NCBI RefSeq assembly: GCF_028476545.1
Contig: NW_026732587.1
Coordinates: 186,001 to 250,000, forward strand
DNA length: 64,000 nucleotides
From: Physella acuta
Lineage: Eukaryota > Mollusca > Gastropoda > Physidae
Direction: 5' to 3'
Numbering within the stretch: the stretch's first letter is position 1; every line of letters starts with the position of its first letter. Shown in pieces: positions 12,641 through 26,403 of this stretch. Position numbers and translations under genes: made by a program. The notes under the pieces are model-generated. The model searched no databases. It saw only the letters and a list, made by a program, of their open reading frames with translations, and was not told the DNA's origin.

Positions 12641-13104
12641 TAAAAAAACACATCAAGCCCCACGTATTGGTCCCATCTGACTAGCCCAGCGAGAAAGGTT
12701 AACGATGTTATGGCGGGGACAAACCCCTGAAGCCCACAAGTCATCCTATTCCCACTTTCATTAAAAACAAACAAAGCCTGGGTTGGGGTGCAGGCTGAGT
12801 CACGAATGGCGGGTGGCTTCCCCTCAAGTCTTTCATGTCAAGAAAAAAGCCATGCATTAAACGACGCCAGCCCATGATTTGATGTAGCTTATTGGTTCTA
12901 GTTAGTGATGGCTCGCAGACTGTGGTGGGGTGTTTGGTTTCCATGGCAGCCACACGCGGGTACCCTACAATAGATAGAGTTACTCACCCTTACGTCAGCA
13001 CCGGGTGGCGCGTGTTTCTATTATGTCGAGACAATTACCTAGACCAGTTCACTGTGGGGGGAGAAAAAGTCTAAGGATAATATTTTACTCCGGCACCCCC
13101 CAGG

Positions 13105-13515
13105 TCCAGTCGTTAGGGGGGATGCCAGTTGTGTGGCAATAGTTCCATCCCTCACACGTTAGGGGAATGTGTGGCAATAGTTCCGTCTTTCACAAGTTAG
13201 GGGAATGTGTGGCAATAGTTCCGTCTTTCACAAGTTAGGGGAATGTGTGGCAATAGTTCCAACCATCACACGTTAGGGGAATGTGTGGCAATAGTTCCAA
13301 CCCTCACACGTTAGGGGAATGTGTGGCAATAGTTCCAATCCTCACAAGTTAGGGGAATGTGTGGCAATAGTTCCAACCCTCACAAGGTAGGGCAATGTGT
13401 GGCAATAGTTCCAACCCTCACACGTGAGGGGAATGTGTGGCAATAGTTTCAACCCTCAGAAGTTAGGGGAATGGTGTGGAAATAGTTCCAACTGTTACAA
13501 GTTAGGGGAACGCCC
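13105..13515. repeat. 38-bp minisatellite (GGCAATAGTTCCAACCCTCA)
   Basis: About 11 copies of GGCAATAGTTCCAACCCTCA plus CACGTTAGGGGAATGTGT with point variants. Confidence 0.94.
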
Positions 13516-13574
13516 AAAATAAATTAAATTAAACAGGCCATTGGTCCAGATTTTTATTTTTTGACAGCCCATTA

Positions 13575-14045
13575 TTTAGACTGGACAGACCAGCTGTAAG
13601 ACTGGACAGACCAGCTGTAAGACTGGACAGGCCAGTGTAAGATTGGACAGACCAGCTGTAAGACTGGACAGACCAGCTATATGACCAGCTGTAAGACTGG
13701 ACAGACCAGCTGTAAGACTGGACAGACCAGCTATAAGACTGGACAGACCAGCTGTAAGACTGGACAGACCAGCTGTAAGACTGGACAGACCAGCTGTAAG
13801 ACTGGACAGGTCAGCTATATGACCAGCTGTAAGACTGGACAGACCAGCTGTAAGACTGGACAGGCCAACTGGACAGGCCAACTGGACAGACCAGCTGTAA
13901 GACTGGACAGGCCAACTGGACAGGCCAACTGGACAGACCAGCTGTAAGACTGGACAGGCCAACTGGACAGGCCAACTGGACAGGCCAACTGGACAGACCA
14001 GCTGTAAGACTGGACAGGCCAGCTATAAGACTGGACTGTAAAACT
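13575..14045. repeat. 20/21-bp minisatellite (CTGGACAGACCAGCTGTAAGA)
   Basis: About 25 units of CTGGACAGACCAGCTGTAAGA, with a second unit type CAACTGGACAGGC clustered toward the right end. Confidence 0.94.
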
Positions 14046-14879
14046 GAAAGTGCATTAAGTCCACGTGATAAAGAAAACCTTTCTAAGCTGGTCACCCCCC
14101 CCCCCCCCCATGTTATGCCAACACCAGAAAGATCCATTAGGACGGACCGGGCTAATTATTCCGTACATTGTTGGTAAGCTTTCACCGAGCGGTGCCCCAC
14201 AGTTTTCCTACACAAACAAAATATACCAGCCTTTCATCTGATGCTATTTTAGGACACGGAAACTAAGATCAACACCAAACCCACTGAGGCATTATGGGTA
14301 AGATTTCTGTGTAACTCGGCACACAGGAGCAAGGACTGGAGGGAACCTTTGGCAAATAACAGGGAACATATTGCCTGCAAGTTTTTGTTATGGAGGTATG
14401 GGGAGCACAACAATGGGCCCACGGACCAACACTCTACCACGCAAATAGCTTGTTTTTCTGGAGGTGGGATGAAAGGCAGGGAAATTAAACAATCAGACCG
14501 GTACAGGGGGGGGGGGCTGACTTTCTACTCTACATCTAGAAGTGTAGAGATAAACAAATGTTTTTTATTGTGAAATCACGCACATGACTTTTTTTAGTAG
14601 TGAGTACTAGAAGACAGAAAAATAGAGCTATTTCATTCCCCCCTCCCCTCACATCACCATTCCCGCCCCCGTTGGTATTGTACGCCATTTTGACTTGACG
14701 ATCCAATTTTGGAGTCTATTCATTTTGGAACTACTGTTAACCTTTTTTTCCCCTTTAAAACACATCCGAATGCTGCATCCAGATCAAACTAATATAGTCA
14801 AGCGAAAAGCGCTTGATGAAATGTGTGGTTTGTGATAGCAGAATTTATAACTGCTAGTCACACAAGTAAAATTAAACAT
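14046..14879. other. No gene seen
   Basis: Poly-C (14,095) and poly-G (14,505) runs in unique sequence. Confidence 0.5.
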
Positions 14880-15115
14880 GAATTTTTGCCTGACCACCAT
14901 TTTATCATAAACTGGCCAATGTTTAATGATAAGCTAAACACCATTTAACTATCAACAGACCACTATTTAACAAAAAGCTGACCACCGTTTTTAACCATAA
15001 ACTGACCTCTAATTAACGTAAGCTAACCACTGTTTAATCATTAACTGACCACTGTTTAACCATTAGCTGGCCACAGTTTAACTATTAGTTGACGACTATT
15101 TAACCAGCGAAAAAT
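14880..15115. repeat. Degenerate ~30-bp repeat (TGACCACTGTTTAACCATTAAC)
   Basis: Seven or eight diverged copies of a unit around GACCAC.GTTTAACCAT. Older than the neighbouring arrays, judged by divergence. Confidence 0.7.
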
Positions 15116-15189
15116 GAAAAAGGGTAGCAAGTTTTAAACATTTTTTTATGAGCCTCCCTATGTTTCCAGCATGTAGTACTACAACCAAT

Positions 15190-15730
15190 GGCGCTACGCT
15201 CCTGCGATGTCTGTGGTGTTAAAGTCTTGATAAAATGTTGTGAAGAAAAGCTAGAGAACAAGTGTGGTGTGTGGCACACAATTGATATTGAAGGCCCAAT
15301 GGCGCTATGCCTGTGGTGTTAAAGTCTTGATAAAATGTTGTGAAGACAAGCTAGAGAACAAGTGTGGTGTGTGGCACACAATTGATATTGAAGGCTCAAT
15401 GACGCTAAGCCTGCGATGTCTGTGGTGTTAAAGTCTTGATAAAATGTTGTGAAGAAAAGCTAGAGAACAAGTGTGGTGTGTGGCACACAATTGATATTGA
15501 AGGCTCAATGACGCTGTGTTCCTGAGATGTCTGTGGTGTTAAAGTCTTGATAAAATGTTGTGAAGACAAGCTAGAGAACAAGTGTGGTGTGTGGCACACA
15601 ATTGATATTGAAGGCTCAATGACGCTATGTTCCTGCGATTTCTGTGGTGTTAAAGTCTTGATAAAATGTTGTGAAAGAAAGCTAGAGAACAAGTGTGGTG
15701 TGTGGCACACAACTGATATTGAGTGGCCAA
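15190..15730. repeat. ~118-bp tandem repeat, 5 copies
   Basis: Unit starts TTAAAGTCTTGATAAAATGT and ends with TGAAGGCTCAATGACGCT. The first copy is shorter and the last diverges after ACTGATATTGAG. Confidence 0.93.
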
Positions 15731-16129
15731 TGTGGCAGCTGGCCCAGACTCCCGTCTCTAGCGGGGAGAGAAGCGCGCCGGTCGGGAATCGGAGCAGCTT
15801 CATCTTGATGTTTCGTTGATTGGCTACATCAGTCAAACAGGGGGATAGACAAGGTGAAACACAAATAATCGCACGGTGTAGGTGTCTAGACGGGCAGATC
15901 AGATTATCATCTAGCCCGCACGTTACAAATGATGTACAAATGATAAACTGACTCAACGATTTCCCCCGTCACTGGGTCGAGTTTGAGAAGTTGTCAAATA
16001 AAAGGTGCAGGTCGTTAGCGACTGTCAGCTACTGACTCGAGATTTTCATCTACAGCTGTCATCGTCTGCACAGGCTGGAAACTTTTTTTTTAAAGACATT
16101 TTTTAAACGTGATGGATCCGTTGGACTAG
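15731..16129. other. No gene seen
   Basis: Unique sequence between two arrays. Nothing recognised. Confidence 0.5.
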
Positions 16130-17000
16130 GACCAGCCCATATCCCTGGACTCTCCAACCAGCCCATATCTCTGGACTCTCCATCCAGCCCATATCCCTGA
16201 CTCTCCATCCAGCCCATATCCATGGTCTCTCCATCCAGCCCATATCCATGGACTCTCCATCCAGCCCATATCTCTGGACTCTCCAACCATCCCATATCCA
16301 TGGACTCTCCATCCATTCCATATCTCTGGACTCTCCATCCAGCCCATATCCCTGGACTCTCCAACCAGCCCATATCCATGGACTCTCCATCCATTCCATA
16401 TCTCTGGACTCTCCATCCAGCCCATATCCCTGGACTCTCCAACCAGCCCATATCCCTGACTCTCCATCCAGCCCATATCCATGGACTCTCCATCCATTCC
16501 ATATCTCTGGACTCTCCATCCAGCCCATATCCCTGGACTCTCCAACCATCCCATATCCCTGACTCTCCAACCAGCCCATATCCCTGGACTCTCCAACCAG
16601 CCCATACCCCTGGACTCTCCAACCAGCCCATATCCCTGACTCTCCAACCAGCCCATATCCATGGACTCTCCATCCATTCCATATCTCTGGACTCTCCATC
16701 CAGCCCATATCTCTGGACTCACCAACCAGCCCATATCCCTGGACTCTCCATCCAGCCCATATCTCTGGACTCACCAACCAGCCCATATCCCTGGACTCTC
16801 CAACCAGCCCATATCTCTGGACTCTCCAACCAGCCCATATCCATGGACTCTCCATCCATCCCATATCCCTGGACTCTCCATCCAGCCCTTATTAGACTCT
16901 CCAAACAGCCCATATCTCTGGACTCTCCATCCAGCCCATATCCCTGGACTCTCCATCCAGCCCATATCCCTGGACTCTCCATCCAGCCCATATCCCTACT
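16130..17000. repeat. 26-bp minisatellite (CCAGCCCATATCCCTGGACTCTCCAT)
   Basis: About 33 copies with CCCTGG / TCTCTGG / CCATGG variants and occasional 3-bp deletions. Open frames of 100-300 codons on both strands follow from the unit. Confidence 0.95.
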
Positions 17001-17594
17001 CTCTGATGATGTTTTAGCCCAAAGTTCCCACAAGCCCCCACCAAGTATACCCCTCCCCCCCCTCCCCCACACGACCTTTATAGATGCTGACATCCCCCAG
17101 CCCAAAGCTCTTGTTTATTTTTCCGCGCGGTGCTAAAGTTTCAAGAGAAGCCGCCTGGCTCTCCCTCCTCGCTGCCCAGACGGGCCTCACAATCAAACGT
17201 CGCGAGACGAAGGAACTAGCCACTTCCGCCAGAGTGACGTCACTCAAAGCTGTCAGAAATATAAAAATGTCAAGCTGGTGGGGTACGATCGTATTTCAAA
17301 AGTTTCTTCTCTCGTCTATCAACGTTAATCAGCGAGTACAAGAGATGAAAGACCAGCGATATTTTAGGCGGGCAATAAGCCGAGCTATACCAGAGAGGGG
17401 AAAAAACTATTTTAAGAAATATAAATATTTGCATTCACGTCGAAATGCTATGGAATTAAAAATAAAGATAATATTTATAATATTTAATTTAAAAAAAAAA
17501 CACCACTTCGCGAGCAGGTAAATTTTTTTTCCTCATACAAACAACATCGAATTCACGAACCAACAGTTCCATATCTCACTGGTGCGCCTCTGCC
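17001..17594. other. No gene seen
   Basis: Contains a 145-codon plus-strand open frame (17,084-17,521) with Lys/Ile-rich low-complexity end. No family recognised and no splice context, so not called. Confidence 0.45.
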
Positions 17595-17865
17595 CCCACC
17601 CCCTTACCCACCAGCGGACAAACGGCCAAAATGCACTCATTCAACTAATTTTTTTATGGTCTAGCCCCCCCCCCCCCTCCCCAAGCGGATGGTCCTTTTT
17701 GCACCTACAACTTATTTTGCCCCCCCCCCTCCCCACCACTTCATGGCCGGTGGAAAAACGTCCCTAATGTACTCAACAAATTTTGTTATGGTCCATTCCT
17801 CCCCCTCCCCCCCCTCCCCCAGTGGACAAGCGGTCTAATGTACTTAACAAATTTTGTTATGGTCC
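17595..17865. repeat. Degenerate ~80-bp repeat with poly-C cores
   Basis: Three to four copies of a C-rich run, a CAGCGGACAA-like segment, AATGTACTCAACAAATTTTG and TTATGGTCC. Confidence 0.75.
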
Positions 17866-19043
17866 GGCGAGGCTGGTAAAACCGTGCGCTACTTCCACGG
17901 CCATTAAACCCAGCACCACTAATGCCAGCACCATTGTTTACACTTAAACCGTCCACCAGACGAACCCAAGTGGCGCAGCTCGCTTGTTTTCAAGTAGAGC
18001 TTTAGATCACTTGATTTCTACCTGCCTATTAACCTTGTTAGTTTGTATAAGACTCCTACATCAGCCTTGTCGGGCGCCATTTACAGAACAGCAAGTACTA
18101 GAATTTTTCCCTCACGGAATGAACTTGTACAAATCTGGAACCTAACGCACTAACGTACTCACTAGAACGTTTTATTTTTTCTCGGAATTAACTCGTACAA
18201 ATCTGGAAGCAAAGGGCTTAATTGGACTTTTTATTTTTCTTCTTGAATTAACTTAAACAGATCAAAACGTACCAACGCACTTAACCACAGCAAACCTTCC
18301 AAACACGAGGTCTAAGAAGAAAACCTACCAGTCAGATAACAAATCTCATCCACCTTTTATTTCTTCTTCTATTCGCTTATTATCAGAAACTTCATTAAAA
18401 AAAAACAAGAAAAATTATTTTGTTTGCATAAAGATTAAAAATATAAAATAAATAGACCAACCCCCTTCCGAGGTTAACAGATAAACACATCAGGCTTAGC
18501 ATTTGTTTTCCTTCATTTCATGTTTGTTTTTCCACGGCTATTGAGAAAACGTTTGCACATGCCCAGTCAGCGAATAAATAAAATGAGTTTAACCAGCTTC
18601 TGTGTAATGAACAGAGCTTAATAGTTAGGCAATAATTTATAATGTATCGGCAATGTGTTCCTAACATATAGCTACCGGCTCCTTCTCATTCGTTCTTCGT
18701 GTTCAAAATCCGAGAGAAAAAAAACCCAACACGGGGCCTGCATGAATAAATGAGCTAGTGGCTTGTGTTTAAAGTCGGTGCGGGCTGACAAAGGAGATTT
18801 CAATCTTGTACACGAGAAACATCTGCCCTAAGAACAACACTTGAAGAGTGCGCTCCCCCTACAGATGGTCTCAATTCCAACATTTTGGTCTGCAGTCCTA
18901 ATCAAATATGTTTTCTGATTTGAGAGACCCCGCTAGCTTCAAAATGCCTCGCAAGTCTGGAGAACACATTCGCTGGGGCTACGGGGGAGGGGGGGGGGGG
19001 AGAGCAAATTGGACAAGGCGTTTACACTGGGTGTACGGCAAGA
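17866..19043. other. No gene seen
   Basis: Unique, AT-rich. Weak repeat TTAACT.GTACAAATCTGGAA near 18,115-18,260. Confidence 0.5.
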
Positions 19044-19275
19044 TGGACAGGAAGTTAACGGCTACGTGGTGGACATGAAGTTAACGGCTACGTGGACAGG
19101 ACGTTAACAGCTACGTGGACAGGACGTTAACAGCTACGTGGACAGGAAGTTAACGGCTAGGTGGACAGGAAGTTAACGGCTACGTGGACAGGAAGTTAAC
19201 GGCGACGTGGACAGGAAGTTAACGGCTAGGTGGACAGGAAGTTAACGGCTACGTGGACAGGAAGTTAACGGCTAC
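19044..19275. repeat. 23-bp minisatellite (GGACAGGAAGTTAACGGCTACGT)
   Basis: About ten copies, directly abutting the next array. Its last unit merges into ACATGGACAGCAGAAAC. Confidence 0.93.
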
Positions 19276-20095
19276 ATGGACAGCAGAAACAAACAGCGGG
19301 TACACCAACAGCAGAGGCAAACAGCGGGTACACCAACAACAGAGACAGCGGGTACACCAACAGAGACAAACAGCGGGTACACCAACAGCAGAGAGAAACA
19401 GCGGGTACACGAACAGAGGCAAACAGCGGGTACACCAACAGCAGAGGCAAACAGCGGGTACACCAACAGAGACAAACAGCGGGTACACGAACAGAGACAA
19501 ACAGCGGGTACACCAACAGCAGAGGCAAACAGCGGGTACACCAACAGCAGAGGCAAACAGCGGGTACACCAACAGCAGAGGCAAACAGCGGGTACACCAA
19601 CAGCAGAGACAAACAGCGGGTACACGAACAGAGGCAAACAGCGGGTACACCAACAGCAGAGGCAAACAGCGGGTACACCAACAGAGACAAACAGCGGGTA
19701 CATCAACAGCAGAGGCAAACAGCGGGTACACCAACAGAGACAAACAGCGGGTACACCAACAGAGACAAACAGCGGGTACACGAACAGAGGCAAACAGCGG
19801 GTACACCAACAGCAGAGGCAAACAGCGGGTACACCAACAGAGACAAACAGCGGGTACACGAACAGAGACAAACAGCGGGTACACCAACAGCAGAGGCAAA
19901 CAGCGGGTACACCAACAGCAGAGGCAAACAGCGGGTACACCAACAGAGACAAACAGCGGGTACACGAACAGAGACAAACAGCGGGTACACCAACAGCAGA
20001 GGCAAACAGCGGGTACACCAACAGCAGAGGCAAACAGCGGGTACATCAAAAGCAGAAACAGCGGGTACACCAACAGCAGAGACAAACTGCTGACA
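19276..20095. repeat. 25/28-bp minisatellite (CAGCGGGTACACCAACAG)
   Basis: About 30 copies of CAGCGGGTACACCAACAG with AGACAAA or CAGAGGCAAA spacers. Both strands are open over ~300 codons by lack of stops in the unit. Confidence 0.95.
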
Positions 20096-20721
20096 CCACT
20101 TGTGTCACGTGGCGCTAACTCACCAAATGCCATCAGGATTGCTGATTTATTTACTCTAATTACCGCCCCTGCTTTTAACGCGGCGTGAACGTTCGTGTAC
20201 ACGAATCGGACCGGAATGGCACCGGTTTTACGAGCGTTGAAATGTCAGCCGTCATAACTCGGGCCAGACACAACTGCAGGCAGATAATTGCTGACAACTT
20301 TAGACTACAACATCTCCCATCTCTCTCTCGAGGATACCATGATACAAGATACTCGGAGTCTGTCATTCGTTACACGTCACCACCCACCACTCTCCTGGTA
20401 ATATTTCCAGTCTTCAGGGGGCGTGAACCGCCAATTACATTTGGGAGTTGTGCGCTCTTGAGCGGTTTTTTAAATGGGGAACAATTCATTGATGAGCACA
20501 ATCTGGCCAATTACATCAACAACCTAGACATCTGCGCATGCGCTAGTAAGCTGTTGGCGTGAAGCACTCTAGCTTTTAACGACACTGAAGTAGCGTAACA
20601 CCGGGCAGGTGGGGGCCATATTGCCTTGTCGTGTTTGTCTCCACGTTCATTCACTCAAGCCATTTATTGCATGTTACATCGGCATGTTTTCATACAGTTG
20701 GCTAGGCTTTATGTGTGATTT
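20096..20721. other. No gene seen
   Basis: A 125-codon plus-strand open frame lies at 20,185-20,562. Composition is not strongly coding-like and no family was recognised. Confidence 0.45.
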
Positions 20722-22500
20722 GGTGGCGTGATACAACGGATAAACTGCAGGGGACAAAGGAATATACGGCAATATATGTGGATTTGGTGGCTTGATACGA
20801 CGGAAAAACTGCTGGGGACAAAGGAATATACGGCAATATATGTGGATTTGCTGGCTTGATACGACGGATAAACTGCAGGGGACAAAGGAATATACGGCAA
20901 TATATGTGGATTTGCTGGCTTGATACGACGCATAAACTGCAGGGGACAAAGGAATATACGGCAATATATGTGGATTTGCTGGCTTGATACGACGGAAAAA
21001 CTGCTGGGGACAAAGGAATATACGGCAATATATGTGGATTTGCTGGCTTGATACGACGGATAAACTGCAGGGGACAAAGGAATATACGGCAATATATGTG
21101 GATTTGCTGGCTTGATACGACGGATAAACTGCTGGGGACAAAGGAATATACGGCAATATATGTGGATTTGCTGGCTTGATACGACGGATAAACTGCAGGG
21201 GACAAAGGAATATACGGCAATATATGTGGATTTGCTGGCTTGATACGACGGAAAAACTGCTGGGGACAAAGGAATATACGGCAATATATGTGGATTTGCT
21301 GGCTTGATACGACGGATAAACTGCAGGGGACAAAGGAATATACGGCAATATATGTGGATTTGCTGGCTTGATACGACGGATAAACTGCTGGGGACAAAGG
21401 AATATACGGCAATATATGTGGATTTGCTGGCTTGATACGACGGATAAACTGCAGGGGACAAAGGAATATACGGCAATATATGTGGATTTGCTGGCTTGAT
21501 ACGACGGAAAAACTGCTGGGGACAAAGGAATATACGGCAATATATGTGGATTTGCTGGCTTGATACGACGGATAAACTGCAGGGGACAAAGGAATATACG
21601 GCAATATATGTGGATTTGCTGGCTTGATACGACGCATAAACTGCAGGGGACAAAGGAATATACGGCAATATATGTGGATTTGCTGGCTTGATACGACGGA
21701 AAAACTGCTGGGGACAAAGGAATATACGGCAATATATGTGGATTTGCTGGCTTGATACGACGGATAAACTGCAGGGGACAAAGGAATATACGGCAATATA
21801 TGTGGATTTGCTGGCTTGATACGACGGATAAACTGCTGGGGACAAAGGAATATACGGCAATATATGTGGATTTGCTGGCTTGATACGACGGATAAACTGC
21901 AGGGGACAAAGGAATATACGGCAATATATGTGGATTTGCTGGCTTGATACGACGGAAAAACTGCTGGGGACAAAGGAATATACGGCAATATATGTGGATT
22001 TGCTGGCTTGATACGACGGATAAACTGCAGGGGACAAAGGAATATACGGCAATATATGTGGATTTGCTGGCTTGATACGACGGATAAACTGCTGGGGACA
22101 AAGGAATATACGGCAATATATGTGGATTTGCTGGCTTGATACGACGGATAAACTGCAGGGGACAAAGGAATATACGGCAATATATGTGGATTTGCTGGCT
22201 TGATACGACGGAAAAACTGCTGGGGACAAAGGAATATACGGCAATATATGTGGATTTGCTGGCTTGATACGACGGATAAACTGCAGGGGACAAAGGAATA
22301 TACGGCAATATATGTGGATTTGCTGGCTTGATACGACGGATAAACTGCTGGGGACAAAGGAATATACGGCAATATATGTGGATTTGCTGGCTTGATACGA
22401 CGGATAAACTGCAGGGGACAAAGGAATATACGGCAATATATGTGGATTTGCTGGCTTGATACGACGGAAAAACTGCTGGGGACAAAGGAATATACGGCAA
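20722..22500. repeat. 64-bp satellite with higher-order structure, 28 copies
   Basis: Unit GGATTTGCTGGCTTGATACG, ACGGATAAACTGCAGGGGAC, AAAGGAATATACGGCAATAT plus GT. Four unit types alternate, and an 11-unit (704 bp) block is present twice in a row. All three minus-strand frames are open for more than 550 codons because no stop exists in the unit; this is not a gene. Confidence 0.96.
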
Positions 22501-22884
22501 CAAACGTGGATTTCCATACAGACGACTTCCCAGCAGGCTATGTGTTTTTTCTCACAATCTCAAACAACTGTAGTCCCAGCTACCAAAAAGCTACAAGCGA
22601 CTAAGACGGCCCAATAACCAAGATGGCCCTAGCTACTAAGACGGCTCAATAACCAAGATGGCCCTAGCTACTAAGATAGCTCTAGCCCAAGACGATCCCT
22701 TCCAACAAGACGGCACCAAAAAACCAGAACGAATGAGGGTCCAAGACTTCCCAGCGAGAATGTAACGAAAGATTTAAGTCCACAGTTAAGTCAGCTGTCT
22801 CGTTGGTTTAAAGCTTCAGCACAAATTTACTGGCAGTCTCGCGATGTTTAGTAGTTGGTGTCGTACCACTCAAATTTTATTCGT

Positions 22885-23000
22885 GCCTAACCACACAAAC
22901 TTGAACCACCATACATCATGTTGTCTCACCACACAAACTTGAACCACCATACATCATGTTGTCTCACCACACAAACTTGAACCACCATACATCATGTCTC
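22885..23000. repeat. 38-bp repeat (CACACAAACTTGAACCACCA)
   Basis: Three copies of CACACAAACTTGAACCACCA plus TACATCATGTTGTCTCAC. Confidence 0.9.
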
Positions 23001-23732
23001 ACCTCATAAATGTACTGCTGTCTCACAACACATCTCCCCCCTCTAGACTAGAACACAACACTTGCATTACTACACTAATTAACAACAACTAACAAAAAAA
23101 AATCATCAATTTCCTAAGCAAGAAACAAAACAAGTTTTAAAAATTTAGCGAAAACCCATCCATTATTTAAAAGAAGATAATTTTCTCCGGAAGTTATATA
23201 ATGTATTTGTGGTATTAGATATTTTTCTCTGGGAATTATCTGTTTGTGGTATTAGATATTTTTCTCTGGGTTATCTGTTTGTGGTATTCCCCCTGGAAGC
23301 CAAGATCTAATAAAGCCATCAGTTTAACGCAAAGAAAACCCCTCGTTACAATTGATTGCATTCCGCCCATGTTGAAGGCGATACACCACAGCTAGTCGAG
23401 ACCAATCAGTTCAAGAGGTTTCTGTCTTACATTACCCAGTGTCAACACTGACAGGTAGGGGGCATAAATTACAATCACTGCTGCAGTTTTACAAGAGGTG
23501 GAACGTTATATGGGGGGGGGGTGATGGGTCAGTATAAAGGTGATGTATGAGGACAGTTTAGTGGACACTGATGGGACAGTGTGTGGTGTGGATGTCGTGC
23601 TAAATACCGATACGCTGTCTGGGTGGGCTGTAGGTGGTGGATAAGGTTGTGGTCACTGGTTGGTGTAGTGGTGAGTGGTGTAGTGGTCAAACGATCAAGG
23701 CGACGACTTGTGGGCCCACGGTAGGGGGGTAT

Positions 23733-23886
23733 AGGACATTAGCCCCCGTCTATTACCCCCTATCCCCTGGGTAATTAGCATCCTACCCCAACTCTCAATA
23801 GGTAATGGCAGGGGTAATCACTCCAAGTGTTAGTGTATGTGCGTGTTGGGAAGGGGGTAATTGACGGGTGTAGGGGGTAATGTCCT
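23733..23886. mobile_element. Small foldback / MITE-like element
   Basis: The left end (AGGACATTAGCCCCCGTC, ATTACCCCCT) is an imperfect inverted copy of the right end (GGGGGTAATTGACGGG, GGGGGTAATGTCCT). The whole is 154 bp. No clear target duplication is seen, so the class is undetermined. Confidence 0.4.
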
Positions 23887-26399
23887 GTTTCCACCAGTGG
23901 TGATGTCTAATGTGGAGGACATTACAAATCTACGCCAGATTGTGTTTGACAGTCGGCGCTGGTCACAAATCTAGCGGACTCATCTAGTGGACGACCTGAG
24001 CTCACCACTGTCCAGTGTGTAGAGGACTGGTACCTGGACACCGTAGGAACAACGTTACACTACAAATCTGACAAGACACATTTAAACTTCCTGCTATCAC
24101 CAGACCGGTCACTCCGACCAGCCCACGTGACCTGCTCACGCTGCCACCACACCCCCGCATATCTTAACGAGGTCCTGGCACGCCCCGATGAACAAACAAA
24201 CGCCCCCAGCTTCCACCCCAGCCCCCCTCAGCGCCCCATGTATCCAAGTTTTCTTAGCTGATAAAACACTTGCTCTAACCCTGATGGTTGTTTCAAGCCG
24301 AACGTGTTATTCAAGGGAGTAAATAGTCAGTTTTAAAATAACTTTATTCCACCAAGTAAATAAACAAACATTTCCACATGACTAGCCTAGCGCGTGGGAC
24401 CTAATACCGGTAAAAAAAAATTAATTCGCTTAATTTTGTGGATCCCGGGAGAAACCTGCCTTATCTTTCAACCAAAGGGAAGTAAGTCTCATGTCAAGAT
24501 AAGACAACTCCTTTCAAGTGTTCTCCGTGGCGAGGATGCTTTAAAAAGCTCATTTATCACGGGAATGTAAGAGCCCAGCGTGACATCGCCCTTATCTTCC
24601 AACAATCATTGTGCGTGTACTCAGCTTTCGACCCAACAATCACAACCCATTGCCTCCCTCATTTCTTACGCGCCCGTCTTTCATTTATTTCTTGTATTAG
24701 CCACACATACACAACAGAAACACCAACCACGTTGCAATAGCTTAAAACAAAAAAGTTGCTTCAATAGTTACGTAGAAAACAGAAGTTGGAGCAAGGGAGG
24801 CAATTCGGTTAGGTTTTTGTGCATATCAATTACTTCCCTTTAATTAATTTAGTTAATACGCAAATGTGGTCTATCAAAACATAAAGTCAATGTTTTTTAT
24901 TTTTTCCTGCGTGTTTTAAAACGGGGGCCTTTTAAAGTACACAAGCAGCGGAAACAAAGCGTGTTTAGAACAAAGACATCTGAATGTTCTAGCAGTTGTG
25001 GGGCTGGGTCCATCTGGTGTTGATGGCTGCCGGGGTGGGGGCGGCCGTCTGTTTGTCTTCAGTACGAATATTTAAACATGATTAACATCGGGGGATGAAT
25101 AAAACATACGCGCTTATTGAGCGTATGTTGGTTCACCCGTACGCCAGGGGGGAAGGGAGTGAACCCCACCTAATCCGCATCATTCATCTGGCGAGAAAAT
25201 ATGTGACCTTAATGGTGAGTTCTCTCCCCTTACCCGGGGTTAGCCGAGTTTTCTCCCCTAAATCACCCCCACCCCCCTTATAAATCTGCTGACGATCGGT
25301 AGACCAAATGCTGAGGTCTGTGTGATGTTCTGTGAGTCGGTAAATTTAATCCGTGTCAATTTTAGAAGGTACGGGGGAAAAAATGAAATGAAAGTTATCT
25401 ACAAGGGTAAGGAAAAATCAAAGGTAAAGAAACGTTTTAACAGCTTCAGAAGTTTCTGGAAGACTATCAACCGCAAGGGAAGATCCGTACACAGGTCAAT
25501 GACATTTAGCATTGAAGTGTTGCAGAAGGACCAAAGGCAACAGGACCAAAGACAGAAGATGAGAGAGTCAGGCTACTTGTATGGGTGATTACACCTAGTT
25601 GTATCAGTCTCTATAGGGCTGGGACTGGCAACATTACAATGAGATGAGTAGCTAAAAGGCTCGGGATTTACGCGTCACGTACAATCATAGGAATACAGCC
25701 AGAGATGGGGAGGGGGCGGATTTGATGGGAAATGTAAAATGATAAAACACCGGTCATCAAGTGCAGGGACATAACTCTGGAGATTAGGAGTGATTTATGA
25801 GTGACCACTGGTCAGCTGGATGTATCCGCCTGTCGACAGACCGCACGCACGGCTGACAAGTCAGGTGGGTCAGTGAGGTCAAGAGTTGGGGGATTATGTC
25901 CGCTAGTTTTATCGTGCCCTGGCCAATGTTAAGTCCGAGTGGACAACCTTTCACCTGTAGCTTCAGGTGGAACCAACAGGTGTACAAGCTCACCCCTGGT
26001 CCAGTCAAACCCTCATACGTTCCAACTCACTAACTCACCAATGTGGAATTCTCTCTTCCACATGTCTCACATAGCGTGTATTTAACGATGCTGAAGAGAA
26101 CAAACAAATCAGTTGGTGTGGGCGATCCAGACTTAGCAGTTGGCGACGGCAGCAGAGAATGATTGCATGCTACAACTGGCTACTGGCAGTTCCGGACGGA
26201 CGCAGGCTGGGGGATAGGTCGGCCGATGGCATTATCAAGTAACAGCTCATGGCCCGTGGAGGGGCTCTCGACTTGCGCTATATTGGCGTCTAATCGCAGC
26301 CATAAAACTTGTATCCAGGTCAGATTAGGGCCACCCACAACTCACGATCAGATGGATACATCTGCTCCACCTATATTTACACCTAACTATATATTTAGG

Positions 26400-26403
<4 letters not shown>

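Noticed and set aside
16059-17136. Multiple 100-300-codon frames (GWRVQGYGL-type and ISLDSPSSPY-type)
   Set aside because: Translations of the 26-bp minisatellite on both strands.
19249-20202. Open frames over 300 codons on both strands
   Set aside because: Produced by the 25/28-bp array. No start context, splice sites or domain.
20674-22517. Three overlapping minus-strand open frames of 556-609 codons
   Set aside because: All three frames of one strand are open because the 64-bp unit lacks stops in every frame. Peptides are pure translations of the satellite.
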